NCBI GenBank assembly: GCA_012960505.1
Contig: DUBC01000016.1
Coordinates: 1-64,000 of the forward strand
DNA from: Verrucomicrobiales bacterium
Lineage (GTDB): Bacteria; Verrucomicrobiota; Verrucomicrobiia; Verrucomicrobiales; DEV007
Direction of reading: 5' to 3'
DNA: 64,000 nucleotides
This document shows, one piece after another, positions 9,409 to 19,069 of the stretch. A program made the translations under genes and the position numbers. The notes below the pieces were generated by a model. That model did no database searches and was not told where the DNA came from. It saw nothing but the letters and a program-made list of their open reading frames with translations. Each line of letters starts with the position of its first letter. The first letter of the stretch is position 1.

Positions 9409-10872
9409 TCAGGCAATCAATTCGTTAAGCACTTTACCACCGATGTCCGTTAATTTTCTTATCCTTCCAGCATGCTGATAGGTTAAGTCCGTGTCATGCA
9501 TGCCCATCAAATTCAGAATAGTTGAGTGAACGTCTCGAACATGTATAGGTTCGCCATTGCCAGCAGAGCGTAGGCTATATTCATCAGTAGATCCTGCAGT
9601 TGATCCGGCTTTGACATTGCCTCCTGCCATCCACATGCAAAGAGCATAAGAATTGTGTTCCCTACCTGGATTATTGCCAAGTTTAGAGCTGTTGACGAAT
9701 GGAGTCCTTCCCATTTCAGAAGCCCAGACTATTAAAGTTTCTTCTAATAATCCTCTTTGGCTCAGATCCTTGAGTAGTCCTGCGATCGGCTTGTCCACTT
9801 CTCCTGAATGTTTAATCATTCCCCCCTTTACGTTTCCATGATCATCCCAGCTATGAGATCCGATTTGGACTCCGTGAACGAGAAGAGAGTATCGAACTCC
9901 CCGTTCAACGAGCCTCCGAGCCAAGAGGCACTGCCGTCCAAAACCTGCTGTCTTTTCATTGTCCAGACCGTAAAGCTCACGGATATGGCTTGGCTCATCG
10001 GAAATATCAACAATTTCGGGTGCAGCGGTTTGCATTCTGAAGGCCAATTCATAGGCGCTGATTCTAGCTTCTAGTTCTGAGATATTTGATCTTTTTGCAA
10101 GGTGCAACTCATTTAGACTTTTGATAACATCAAATTCCTGGCGCTGTTCTGCTTCGGTGAGGGAGTGGGGGCGATTCAAATTAAGTATTGGACTTCCTTG
10201 ATCACGCAGAAGTGTTCCCTGATAAGCTGCTGGAAGGTATCCGTTGGCCCAGACTGCAGCACCATTACAAGGCGCGCCCCTAGGATCTTGTATGACGACA
10301 TATCCTGGCATGCTTTGATTTTCTGTACCGAGCCCATATTGAATCCAAGATCCTACGGAAGGACTTCCAGGAAATTGGCTTCCTGTTGTGACATGATAAG
10401 TCGAGGGTCCATGATTCTGATTGTCTGTTTTAATGCCATGTATGAAGGCAAGTTTATCCGCTTGAGTTGCAAGGTCTGGGAACAGTTCTGACATCCAACG
10501 TCCAGACTCTCCGTGTTGAGCAAATTTAAATGGGCTTCCAACGCAGGAATGTGCAAAAGATAACCGTCCCTGGAGTTCACCACTTACTCCTGGCGTCCCG
10601 GGAATTTGCTTACCATGAAGTTCGCGGAGTCTTGGTTTGTTTTCAAAAGAATCCATTTGTGAGACACCGCCTTGCATGAAAAGAAAAATACAATGCTTGG
10701 CCTTTCTCGGGAAATGTTGCTTTTGAGGTTCGAGAGGATTGGTCTTGGGTTGGCCTATTGTTTTGCCGAGAAGGTCGTCTGCTAGAATGCCACTAAGCCC
10801 TAAGGCACCTATACCATTCCATGAACGGTGAAGAAAGTCCCGGCGCGTTTGGCAAAGAGGCTCAGTCAACAT
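9409..10872 (-). CDS. DUF1501 family secreted protein (second copy)
   Basis: The product has 487 residues. It carries a Tat-like TRRDFLHRSWNGIG at residues 9-22 with a following hydrophobic run, then the same DUF1501 landmarks as the copy at 5476: FLFMQGGVSQMDSFENKP, NHGPSTYHVTTGSQFPG, GSWIQYGLG, IVWASEMGRTPF and GREHNSYALCMWMAGG. It keeps HSWDDHGN, which the other copy replaces with GWDHHF. It overlaps the upstream DUF1549 gene by 11 nt (10862-10872), implying co-translation. Identity between the two copies is clearly partial, so they are paralogues rather than a recent duplication. Confidence 0.9.
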   Translation of the reverse strand: MLTEPLCQTRRDFLHRSWNGIGALGLSGILADDLLGKTIGQPKTNPLEPQKQHFPRKAKHCIFLFMQGGVSQMDSFENKPRLRELHGKQIPGTPGVSGELQGRLSFAHSCVGSPFKFAQHGESGRWMSELFPDLATQADKLAFIHGIKTDNQNHGPSTYHVTTGSQFPGSPSVGSWIQYGLGTENQSMPGYVVIQDPRGAPCNGAAVWANGYLPAAYQGTLLRDQGSPILNLNRPHSLTEAEQRQEFDVIKSLNELHLAKRSNISELEARISAYELAFRMQTAAPEIVDISDEPSHIRELYGLDNEKTAGFGRQCLLARRLVERGVRYSLLVHGVQIGSHSWDDHGNVKGGMIKHSGEVDKPIAGLLKDLSQRGLLEETLIVWASEMGRTPFVNSSKLGNNPGREHNSYALCMWMAGGNVKAGSTAGSTDEYSLRSAGNGEPIHVRDVHSTILNLMGMHDTDLTYQHAGRIRKLTDIGGKVLNELIA

Positions 10873-13072
10873 AGGTAAATTCTGTGGTATTATATAATAT
10901 TCTGCTGAGGCCTACTAGTTTTTCTTCGTTTGCAGCATAGGGAAGGAGTTCTTTAATTTCTTCTTCACTGGGTTGGCGACTTAAAGCAATATAGAAAGCT
11001 CTTTTTATTCTTTTAGTGGGATCATTCCCAGCCTCTTTCACAATTCTTTTCGCAAAATATTCGGATTCTTCATTGGCAAAATTGCCATTATACATTGCTA
11101 GTGCTTGGAGTGGGGTCACTGAGCTTTGTCTGCGTGGAATTGTATCTTCACATACCAAAGCATCAAAAGTTTGCAAGAAGGGCATTGATAATGTGCGTTG
11201 TTGATAAATATAAATGCTGCGCTTCCTTCCTTCCTTACCTGGGTCCGTTGCCCATTTGCTATTATCATACTTAACTCGATCGGCAATATCACCTGGGAGA
11301 GGTGGGAATATAGGTAATCCGAACATGTCTGGATTGAGTCGACCACTGGTGAAAAGTACAGAGTCTCTAATTGCTTCAGCTTCAAGTCGCCGACGATTGA
11401 ACCTAGAAAGAAGTGAATTGTTGGGATCCTTTGCAAGTGCGTTAGGATCAATGCGCTTAGAATCTTGTTTGTATGTACTAGAATTAACCATTAAACGATG
11501 CATTTTCTTCAGGCTCCAGTTTTCTTTTACAAATCGTATTGCGAGCCAGTCCAAGAGGTCTTGGTGAGACGGTCCTCCGCTCAGTTTGCCAAAATCACTT
11601 GGGGTTGCGACAATGCCGCGACCAAAGTGGCGGCCCCAGAGCCTGTTCATCATTACTCGAGCTGTTAGAGGGTTCTCAGCACTCGCGATCCATTTCGCCA
11701 GGGCCATTCTTCTGCTTCGGGTAGGCCAGCGTTTGAACGGGTCTAGACGAATCTTTGCAGGTTCCTGATCCCCTGTTATGCAACTGAGGAAACCAGCCTC
11801 GACTACCTCACCAGGGTTATCATATTCACCACGTATCATGACTCTTGAAGTGGGAACTCCCGGTTCATATGGTGGTCCAAAAGAATGGCGAAGTGACATT
11901 GCCATTGGTCGTAGCCTTTTGAGATGTTGTTTGGTGTGAGGAACCTTCTTTTTCAGTTCATTATACCTGTCTCTTTCAGCTTCAGTGATCTTATCATTGT
12001 TTCTATTATTTACCCATCCATCTAATTCTACCTTGCCCTTATCTGGATTTACATTGTTGGTCATGCGTGTCTTAAATTCGCTGGTCAATTTATTTAATTC
12101 TCCCTGTATGCTCTCAAACTCTTGGCGTCTTTTATTAGCCCACTCCTTTTCACCCTTACGATAAAAATCAGCCGGCAGTGGTCCTCCAATTTGGAACCCA
12201 TCTCCTCTTTCTGGAGGCATGATTTGAACTGTATTAAAAAAGGCTTTCATCCGGTAGAAATCCTTTGTTGGAATTTGATCGTATTTGTGATCGTGACACT
12301 TTGCACATCCAACGGTGAGTCCCAGAAATACTGAGCTAGTAGTTGAAGTCATTTCGCTTAGTAATTCATGTCTCGTTTCATCACCTCTCGGTTCAGTGAA
12401 TGGCGCTAATCGCAAAAAAGTCATCGCCACAATTTTTTCTGCCGATGCGATAGGTATTTCCCCGGCACCCATAATTTCCGTGAATTCGTCTCCGGCTAGT
12501 TGCTCTTTGATAAATAGATCATATCGCTTGTCTCTGTTTAGGGAATCAATGACATAGTCTCGATACCGCCAAGCATAAGGCATGTCCGGATCCCCTTCAT
12601 AGCCTGCCGTGTCTGCATAACGCGCCAGATCTAACCAGAATCGGGCCCAACGTTCGCCGTACCTTGGATCTTTAAGTAGATCATCAACTAATGTACTGTA
12701 TGCGTTTGGATCCTGATCATTAATGAAAAATTCGATCTGTTCTGGTGTTGGAGGTAATCCAATCAGATCAAAGTACAATCTTCGGATCAATGTTTGTTTT
12801 GAAGCTTGAGGGGAAAGAGTGAGATCCTTTGATTCCAGTTTCTGGATAATAAAAGAATCAATTTCATTAGTGATTTTGTCAGCGTCTTTAACTTTAGGCA
12901 CAGAAATGTTCTCAGGCTTGAAAAAAGGCCAGCGTTTTTTCTCTTCTGTGGATTTGTCAGCAAAACCTAACAGAGGAGATAAGACCCCTAAAAAAATCAA
13001 AGTAGCTTTAGGGATTAATTGATTAGTTGTGCGCCATTTACGCATGTTTGAAGGATAACAATGAGGAGACAA
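10862..13072 (-). CDS. DUF1549/DUF1553 (PSCyt2-PSD1) secreted protein (second copy)
   Basis: This product has 736 residues from the upstream ATG; an ATG at 13045 (MRKWRTTNQLIPKATLIF) would place the signal peptide at the terminus and is my preferred start. DUF1549 spans about 60-330, with LIRRLYFDLIGLPPTPEQI, RYGERWARFWLDLARYADT and a C256-x2-C259-H260 haem-like motif (CAKCHDHKYDQI). DUF1553 follows from about residue 450 (NPLTARVMMNRLWGRHFGRGIV, LLDWLAIRFV). A charged, coiled-coil-like linker (about 315-390) separates them and is longer than in the 3461 copy. No PSCyt1 domain is present. It is the first gene of a two-gene operon with DUF1501. Confidence 0.9.
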   Translation of the reverse strand: MSPHCYPSNMRKWRTTNQLIPKATLIFLGVLSPLLGFADKSTEEKKRWPFFKPENISVPKVKDADKITNEIDSFIIQKLESKDLTLSPQASKQTLIRRLYFDLIGLPPTPEQIEFFINDQDPNAYSTLVDDLLKDPRYGERWARFWLDLARYADTAGYEGDPDMPYAWRYRDYVIDSLNRDKRYDLFIKEQLAGDEFTEIMGAGEIPIASAEKIVAMTFLRLAPFTEPRGDETRHELLSEMTSTTSSVFLGLTVGCAKCHDHKYDQIPTKDFYRMKAFFNTVQIMPPERGDGFQIGGPLPADFYRKGEKEWANKRRQEFESIQGELNKLTSEFKTRMTNNVNPDKGKVELDGWVNNRNNDKITEAERDRYNELKKKVPHTKQHLKRLRPMAMSLRHSFGPPYEPGVPTSRVMIRGEYDNPGEVVEAGFLSCITGDQEPAKIRLDPFKRWPTRSRRMALAKWIASAENPLTARVMMNRLWGRHFGRGIVATPSDFGKLSGGPSHQDLLDWLAIRFVKENWSLKKMHRLMVNSSTYKQDSKRIDPNALAKDPNNSLLSRFNRRRLEAEAIRDSVLFTSGRLNPDMFGLPIFPPLPGDIADRVKYDNSKWATDPGKEGRKRSIYIYQQRTLSMPFLQTFDALVCEDTIPRRQSSVTPLQALAMYNGNFANEESEYFAKRIVKEAGNDPTKRIKRAFYIALSRQPSEEEIKELLPYAANEEKLVGLSRILYNTTEFTYVD

Positions 13073-13131
13073 TCAAATCAAACATTAATCATTGCCAGAA
13101 TTGAACGGAAATATGAGTTTTTAGATAAAAT

Positions 13132-13509
13132 TCAGAGTTCTTCCTTGTTAGGATCTATTTCGATCGATTCAGAATCTTCAAGAGTGCTAGAGAAGAGTGA
13201 CTGCATGCATGTGGCTTTAGTTGAGCTGATGAATGTAGTGCAATACATTGCACCAATGAGTTCATTAGATTCATTGGTAAATACATAAGTTCCAGATTCT
13301 CTTGTTTTAGGGGTTAAGAATAAAACTTCAAATGCCATGATGGACACTTCGTTGATGGTTCCTGTTTCAGTGGGTTCGGTTAACTGAACTAATTGCCATG
13401 GTTCTCCATGCTTTGGTAGTCCAATTCCTCGGGCCAAGAGCATTTTCCCCAGATACTGAACTAGAACTTCTCTTCTTGGAATTTTAGGAAAGTCAGTATT
13501 TTCGCTCAT
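13132..13509 (-). CDS. Hypothetical protein, unrecognised
   Basis: The 125-residue product has no signal peptide or membrane segment. It opens with a charged stretch (SENTDFPKIPRREVLVQYLGKML) and ends in an acidic tail. I recognise no family. It is on the same strand as glnB but is separated from it by the terminator at 13582-13613, so it must have its own promoter in 13510-13580. Codon use and length make it a credible gene. Confidence 0.55.
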   Translation of the reverse strand: MSENTDFPKIPRREVLVQYLGKMLLARGIGLPKHGEPWQLVQLTEPTETGTINEVSIMAFEVLFLTPKTRESGTYVFTNESNELIGAMYCTTFISSTKATCMQSLFSSTLEDSESIEIDPNKEEL

Positions 13510-13581
13510 TAATCATTAAATGAATAAATTTTATACTAAGAATAAAAAAAATTCGAATTTTTCAAGTTTCAAATCATAAAA

Positions 13582-13613
13582 AAAGACTCTCCCCGATAAC
13601 GGAGAGAGTCTTT
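13582..13613 (-). terminator. Terminator of glnB
   Basis: The inverted repeat AAAGACTCTCC ... GGAGAGAGTCTTT has a short loop and one imperfection. On the minus strand it is followed by a T-rich run (TTTTTTATG). It begins 15 nt after the glnB stop codon. Confidence 0.8.
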
Positions 13614-13628
13614 ACTGTTTAATTTTAA

Positions 13629-14045
<417 letters not shown>

Positions 14046-14066
14046 CTATATTGGAATTAACTATAA

Positions 14067-14083
14067 AGCTGATCTTGTGCCAA
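14067..14083 (-). promoter_or_regulatory. Candidate sigma-54 (-24/-12) promoter for glnB
   Basis: The minus strand reads TTGGCACAAGATCAGCT. The GG and GC dinucleotides stand at the correct -24/-12 spacing (TGGCAC, 5 nt, then xxGCW), with CA in place of the usual TT before GC. It is about 90 nt from the glnB ATG. The rest of the 321-nt divergent gap (13977-14297) holds the dyads at 14163-14208 and no ORF I would call. Confidence 0.4.
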
Positions 14084-14162
14084 CTTGAAAAATAAGATGC
14101 TAAATCCATTAATTTTTTATTTTAGAAATATTATTATTAAGAACTTATCAAAAGTCATATCA

Positions 14163-14208
14163 AAATAATGCATTACTCGATGTTTAATGCCCCATAGATG
14201 CATTATTT
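14163..14208. repeat. Paired ATGCAT dyads in the glnB-lipoprotein gap
   Basis: AAATAATGCAT at 14163-14173 is the exact inverse of ATGCATTATTT at 14198-14208 (11 bp, 24-nt spacer). The left arm contains the self-palindrome TAATGCATTA and the right arm contains ATGCAT; their centres are 30 bp apart, close to three helical turns. A further AATGC lies between them. It could be a paired operator or a long hairpin. Confidence 0.35.
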
Positions 14209-14297
14209 GAATCAGTAAAAAGGTGTCGTTTTGCTTTTAAAGGTTTTATAGTTATTTCTATTAATCTTAATTTAGAACGCTAATTTCACTCATATAG

Positions 14298-15263
14298 ATG
14301 AAACTTTATATCATTTCTCCCATTTTGTTTGGTTTAGTTACCCTTGCAGGATGCTCAAAATCCAATGATCAAGACTCGGCCAATTCCCAGAAACTTGAAT
14401 CGAATGATAAGGAAAACCCCCTAGTTTCCGAAAATTCTGAGGGGCCTTGGAGTGCCGATGGGCAGAGCGTTTTGCTTAAAGCCAAATGGATTAGAGGAAA
14501 GTCTTATGTTTTTCGCCAGACAACCAATATGGAAATGGAGCTTCCTATCGCTGGACCTGAAGGCTCAAAAACCAAAATGTCCATGGATTTTAATGTGGAT
14601 GTGTCTGACAAAAAGGAATCGGAGAATAAGAAAATGAGTGTTCGGTTTACTAAAGTGAAAATGGAGATGTCGATGGCGGGTCAGAACATGGTCTATGATT
14701 CTGAGGACCCAGAAAAACAGAGTGCTCTGCTAAAAAATGCTTTCGGAGATTTTGCCAATCAGAAATTTGAAGCCGAATTTGATAAGGATGATAATTTTCT
14801 TAGTGTCGATGGGAATGCGAAAGGTGCCGCACCAGCAGCGGCAGGAATTGGTGGGTTAGGGAACGAAGAAATTGGGAATATGTTAAAACAATTGGGAGAC
14901 TTTGGTTTTCCTGACAAAGTCGTTGAGCCTGATGCCAAATGGCAGCATGGGCAAGAGTTGAGTATGCAGCAAATGGGTAAAATGAAGATGACAATTGATT
15001 ATATTTATAAGGGGCCGAAGGATCATAAAGGGAAAAAACTTGCAGAAATAGTTTTTCAGGGAATTGCAGATAGTGATGGGGAGGGAGTACTAGTGTCGTT
15101 TAAAGATTCAAAGATGAGTGGTACTATGTTATTCGATCCTGAATTGGGAACAGTGGTTCAGAGTAATAGTTCTGTTGATATGACAATGTCGATTGGCGGT
15201 GAACTTGGAGCTGAAATGGATACAAAAACTAGTTCGTCCTATTCACTCATTTCAATTGACTAG
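14298..15263 (+). CDS. DUF6263-like lipoprotein
   Basis: The 321-residue product has a signal peptide with a clear lipobox LAGC (Cys19), so it should be lipid-anchored in the envelope. After a Ser/Asn/Glu-rich linker the globular part begins LKAKWIRGKSYVFRQTTNMEMELP and is built of alternating beta strands with many Met residues, as in proteins labelled DUF6263 in Verrucomicrobia and Planctomycetes. The function is unknown. It is transcribed divergently from glnB and stands alone ahead of dnaE. Confidence 0.7.
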   Translation: MKLYIISPILFGLVTLAGCSKSNDQDSANSQKLESNDKENPLVSENSEGPWSADGQSVLLKAKWIRGKSYVFRQTTNMEMELPIAGPEGSKTKMSMDFNVDVSDKKESENKKMSVRFTKVKMEMSMAGQNMVYDSEDPEKQSALLKNAFGDFANQKFEAEFDKDDNFLSVDGNAKGAAPAAAGIGGLGNEEIGNMLKQLGDFGFPDKVVEPDAKWQHGQELSMQQMGKMKMTIDYIYKGPKDHKGKKLAEIVFQGIADSDGEGVLVSFKDSKMSGTMLFDPELGTVVQSNSSVDMTMSIGGELGAEMDTKTSSSYSLISID

Positions 15264-15399
15264 CTTTTTGCTGAGGAAAAAAAGTTCATTAGATTTGTTA
15301 TAAGTTCGTAGAGCTAATTGATTTCCCTGATCTCATTTATTGAAGGGAATAAGGGTATTGGGTGCTAGAATTTTAAAAATCTTTTTGTTCTGAACGAAC

Positions 15400-15459
15400 A
15401 GGCTTGCTAGAAGAGCCTCCCTTTATTACTACCTAATGAGAGCCTTTTTCATTGAGGCT
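15400..15459 (+). promoter_or_regulatory. Possible alternative hairpins in the dnaE leader
   Basis: Four short complementary segments occur in order: AGGCT (15400-15404), AGCCT (15414-15418), AGCCT (15441-15445) and AGGCT (15455-15459). The first and second can pair, as can the third and fourth, each with a 9-nt loop; alternative pairings are also possible. The last segment overlaps the GAGG that would serve as ribosome binding site for the ATG at 15471. Confidence 0.25.
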
Positions 15460-15470
15460 TAAAAAACATA

Positions 15471-18400
15471 ATGTCTGATTCTTTCGTTCATCTGCATCTT
15501 CATACAGAGTATTCATTACTCGATGGGGCCGTGCGCATTGGCGATCTTATGAGTAAAACTCTTCGATGTAAGATGCCTGCAGTCGCAATGACTGATCATG
15601 GAAATCTTTATGGGGCAATTGATTTTTATAAACAGGCTACGAAAGCAGGCATAAAACCAATCATTGGGTGTGAAGTTTATTTGGCGCCTGGATCTATGAA
15701 AGATAAGAAAAAAGTGCCGGGATTGCCTAATGCGCATCACCTCACACTTCTGGCAAAGGATGTTTGCGGTTATGAGAATTTGGTGAGGCTTGTTAGCCAG
15801 GCGCATTTGGAAGGACAGTATTATAAGCCGCGGCTTGATAAGGAGCTTTTGGATAAATATTCGCAAGGAATTATTTGTCTAAGTGGATGCATTAACGGTG
15901 AGATTAACTACTGGATACAACAAGAACAAATAGACATCGCTAGGGAGAAGCTTGGTGAGTTTGTGGATATTTTTGGGAAGGATGATTTTTATCTCGAGAT
16001 GCATGACCATGGCATGGATCAGCAACGTCTGTGCAATCGACAGCTTTTATCTTTTTGTGGTGAATTTGGTTTGAAACCTGTGGCTGCAAATGATGTGCAT
16101 TTTCTGAACCGCAAGGACCATGAAGCACATGATGTTTTAATTTGTATTGGAACTGGAAAGATGGTGCTTGATGAGAATCGAATGAGATATTCTCCGGAAG
16201 TTTATTTTAAGACGGCCAAGGAAATGCGTCAGTTATTTAAGGAGATTCCAGTTGCTTGTGATAATACGCTCGAGATTGCCGACAAGATTGATTTTAGGAT
16301 GAAACTGGATTCGACTAGTTCAGAGCGGTATCCAGAATATGAAATTAAAACAGAAGTTTCTCGAGAAAGCTATTTCCGTGATTTATGTGAAGTGGGTCTA
16401 GCCGATAGATATGGGAAAGAGAGAGCTGAAACTGATAAAGAACTTCAGCAGCGGTTGGATTATGAGATTGGAATCATGGAGCGGATGGGTTTCGTTTCCT
16501 ACTTTTTGATTACCTGGGACTTTATTAAGTGGGCAAAAGATAATGGTATTCCGGTGGGCCCGGGTAGGGGCTCAGCGGCAGGATCATTGGTCGCTTATGT
16601 GCTTGGAATTACGGATCTGGATCCGATCCGGTTTGGCTTAATTTTCGAGCGTTTTCTTAACCCGGAACGTGTGAGTCCTCCTGACGTGGACGTTGATTTT
16701 TGTCAAACCAGAAGGCCTGAAGTTATTGAATATGTTCGGCAGAAATATGGTGAACGGTGTGTATCTCATATTATAACTTTCGGTACCCTTGGGGCCAAGA
16801 GTGTGATCCGTGATGTGGGTCGCGTGCTGGGTTGGAGTTATGGTGATGCTGACAGGGTTGCTAAAATGATCCCCACTGAATTGGGCATTACGCTTGCCGG
16901 GGCACGCAAAAAAAATCCTGAACTTAAGGCAGCCATTATTAATGAACCTCCAACTGAGCAGTTATGGGAATATGCTATGTTTTTGGAGGGCCTCACTCGT
17001 GGCGTTGGTATTCACGCGGCAGGAATAGTCATTGGCGATTGTGAACTGGATGTTCATGTCCCCCTGACTCGAGGCAATGATGGTGAAGTGGTGACTCAAT
17101 ATGCGATGAAGCCACTTACTGATCTTGGTATGCTCAAGATGGATTTTCTAGGATTGAAAACGCTTACCGTGATACAGGACACCGTTGAATTAATACGAAA
17201 TAAGGTTTCAGATTTTGATATATCTAACATTTTATTAGATGATGAACCTACCTTTGATCTCCTTAATGCTGGTGAAACTTGTGGAGTTTTTCAATTGGAA
17301 TCTGGGGGAATGGTTTCATTATGTAAGCAGTTTGGGGTTAACCGGATTGAGGACATCATTGCACTAATTGCACTTTATCGTCCAGGCCCAATGGAGCTCA
17401 TTCCGAACTTCATTGATCGTAAGAGAGGGAAAAAGAAAGTTCAATATTTGCACCCTTTGCTCGAAGAGGTGTCGAAAGAAACGCACGGCATCTTGATTTA
17501 TCAGGAACAAGTACAGAAGGCTGCCAATCTTTTGGCTGGTTATAGTCTTGGAGATGCTGATCTTTTGCGCCGAGCCATGGGTAAGAAGGATCCCGAAGAG
17601 ATGGCAAAGCAGCGCCATGTATTCGTTGAAGGGTGCAAGAAAGTAAATGAGATACCCGAAGGACAGGCTAATGGAATATTTGATCTACTCGAAAAGTTTG
17701 CTGGGTATGGATTTAATAAGTCTCACTCTGCAGCTTATGGGCTGATTAGTTATCAGACTGCATATTTGAAGGCAAATTATCCGGTTGAGTTCATGGCGGC
17801 CCTTCTCTCAAATGAAATTAACAACACTGAAAAGATTGCGGTATTTGTTGAGGAGTGTAAAACGATGGGCATAAAGGTCTTACCTCCTGACATCAATAAG
17901 AGCGAACTTAAATTTGCTCCTGGTCATGCAGAGGATGGCAAGAAGAGTTCTATTAGGTATGGGCTGGCAGCTATTAAAAATGTTGGTAGCGCGGCCATGG
18001 CTTTAGCTATTGAAGAAAGAACAAAGAATGAGGAATATGTTTCACCTGATGATTTTGCGAAACGGTTAGAATCAAGAACAATAAATAAGAAGATATTGGA
18101 ATCCCTTACAAGGGCCGGAGCATTTGACTTTTCAGGAGAAGAACGCGCGCATTTATTTGCCAGAATTGATTTGATTATAGCCGCGGCTTCAACTGCCCAA
18201 AAGGATCGAATTGCTGGCCAAACTTCACTCTTTGCAGAGGACATGGATTTTGGTTCTGCTTCTGTTAATTTGTCTTCCAATAATACAATTGAATATGAGC
18301 CTTGGACCGAAGAGGAAATTTTATTTTCAGAGCGTGAGCTGCTGGGATTTTATGTTACGGGACATCCTCTAGATTCTTATAGACAGCTTTTTAACAAAGA

Positions 18401-19007
18401 TAAATATAAGAGGCTTTCAGAATTGCAGGACCTCAAAGAGCGACGCAAGTATGATTTTATGGGGCGCATTGCTGGCGTTGATAGAAGATATACAAAAAAA
18501 GCCGGCAAGCCATTTGCGATCCTGACATTTGAAGGTTTTACAGGGCAGTCTGAGATTATGGTTTGGCCAGAAGTTTTCGAAAGATCAAATGAATTACTTC
18601 AAGTCGGTGCCGTTATTGAATTGCATGCCAAAGTTGAAATTGATTCAAGATCTGATGCGAAGAGGTTAACTGCGGAAAGAGTCCGTCTTTTGGACAAACC
18701 TAATGAAGCTTCAATAAAAAATCAGAATGGGAATAGGTTCGATCCTGATAGTACAAGTTCAGCCACCGCAAAGAATGGGGACTTACCAAAGGAGACATTA
18801 ACTTTATATCTTCAAAGCTCGCAGCATGGCTCAGAAGATTTACAGAAGATCCGTTCTATTTTATGCCAGCATCCTGGTGAAGTGTCAGTGCAATTGCACA
18901 TTGAGATGGCTGATGGGAACGAGGTCAAAATGGATATGGGATCACGATTTTTGGTCTTAAATAGCTTAGAATTACGCGAAAAATTGGGAAGTTGGATTAA
19001 GGATTAG
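15471..19007 (+). CDS. dnaE: DNA polymerase III alpha subunit
   Basis: At 1178 residues this is a full-length bacterial replicative polymerase of the DnaE1 class. It opens with the PHP domain (HLHLHTEYSLLDGAVRI), followed by the polymerase palm with GPGRGSAAGSLVAYVLGI and the catalytic PDVDVDF near residues 403-409, the fingers/tau-interaction part (GRGVGIHAAGIVI, YRPGPMELIPNFIDRK), the tandem HhH region and a C-terminal OB fold (KYDFMGRIAGVDRRYTKKAGKPFAILTFE). It is not an ImuB-linked DnaE2, because neither imuA nor imuB is adjacent. Two tandem hairpins follow the stop. Confidence 0.97.
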   Translation: MSDSFVHLHLHTEYSLLDGAVRIGDLMSKTLRCKMPAVAMTDHGNLYGAIDFYKQATKAGIKPIIGCEVYLAPGSMKDKKKVPGLPNAHHLTLLAKDVCGYENLVRLVSQAHLEGQYYKPRLDKELLDKYSQGIICLSGCINGEINYWIQQEQIDIAREKLGEFVDIFGKDDFYLEMHDHGMDQQRLCNRQLLSFCGEFGLKPVAANDVHFLNRKDHEAHDVLICIGTGKMVLDENRMRYSPEVYFKTAKEMRQLFKEIPVACDNTLEIADKIDFRMKLDSTSSERYPEYEIKTEVSRESYFRDLCEVGLADRYGKERAETDKELQQRLDYEIGIMERMGFVSYFLITWDFIKWAKDNGIPVGPGRGSAAGSLVAYVLGITDLDPIRFGLIFERFLNPERVSPPDVDVDFCQTRRPEVIEYVRQKYGERCVSHIITFGTLGAKSVIRDVGRVLGWSYGDADRVAKMIPTELGITLAGARKKNPELKAAIINEPPTEQLWEYAMFLEGLTRGVGIHAAGIVIGDCELDVHVPLTRGNDGEVVTQYAMKPLTDLGMLKMDFLGLKTLTVIQDTVELIRNKVSDFDISNILLDDEPTFDLLNAGETCGVFQLESGGMVSLCKQFGVNRIEDIIALIALYRPGPMELIPNFIDRKRGKKKVQYLHPLLEEVSKETHGILIYQEQVQKAANLLAGYSLGDADLLRRAMGKKDPEEMAKQRHVFVEGCKKVNEIPEGQANGIFDLLEKFAGYGFNKSHSAAYGLISYQTAYLKANYPVEFMAALLSNEINNTEKIAVFVEECKTMGIKVLPPDINKSELKFAPGHAEDGKKSSIRYGLAAIKNVGSAAMALAIEERTKNEEYVSPDDFAKRLESRTINKKILESLTRAGAFDFSGEERAHLFARIDLIIAAASTAQKDRIAGQTSLFAEDMDFGSASVNLSSNNTIEYEPWTEEEILFSERELLGFYVTGHPLDSYRQLFNKDKYKRLSELQDLKERRKYDFMGRIAGVDRRYTKKAGKPFAILTFEGFTGQSEIMVWPEVFERSNELLQVGAVIELHAKVEIDSRSDAKRLTAERVRLLDKPNEASIKNQNGNRFDPDSTSSATAKNGDLPKETLTLYLQSSQHGSEDLQKIRSILCQHPGEVSVQLHIEMADGNEVKMDMGSRFLVLNSLELREKLGSWIKD

Positions 19008-19009
19008 AG

Positions 19010-19066
19010 TTTTGTTCAAAAAAAATTGAACAAAATGATTAAGGGCCTATCTTACTGGCCCTTTTC
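19010..19066 (+). terminator. Tandem terminator hairpins after dnaE
   Basis: The first hairpin is a perfect 10-bp AT-rich stem (TTTTGTTCAA/TTGAACAAAA, 19010-19035, A6 loop). The second is AAGGGCC/GGCCCTT (19041-19047 with 19057-19063), followed by TTTTC. Only the second looks like a classical Rho-independent terminator. The next ATG follows 3 nt after it. Confidence 0.75.
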
Positions 19067-19069
19067 TTT

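Noticed and set aside
15386..15400. LexA-like TGTTC-TGAAC-GAACA upstream of dnaE
   Set aside because: The spacer is 5 nt instead of 4, so the half-sites are out of register with the recN box. The gene is the replicative DnaE1, not an SOS-controlled dnaE2.
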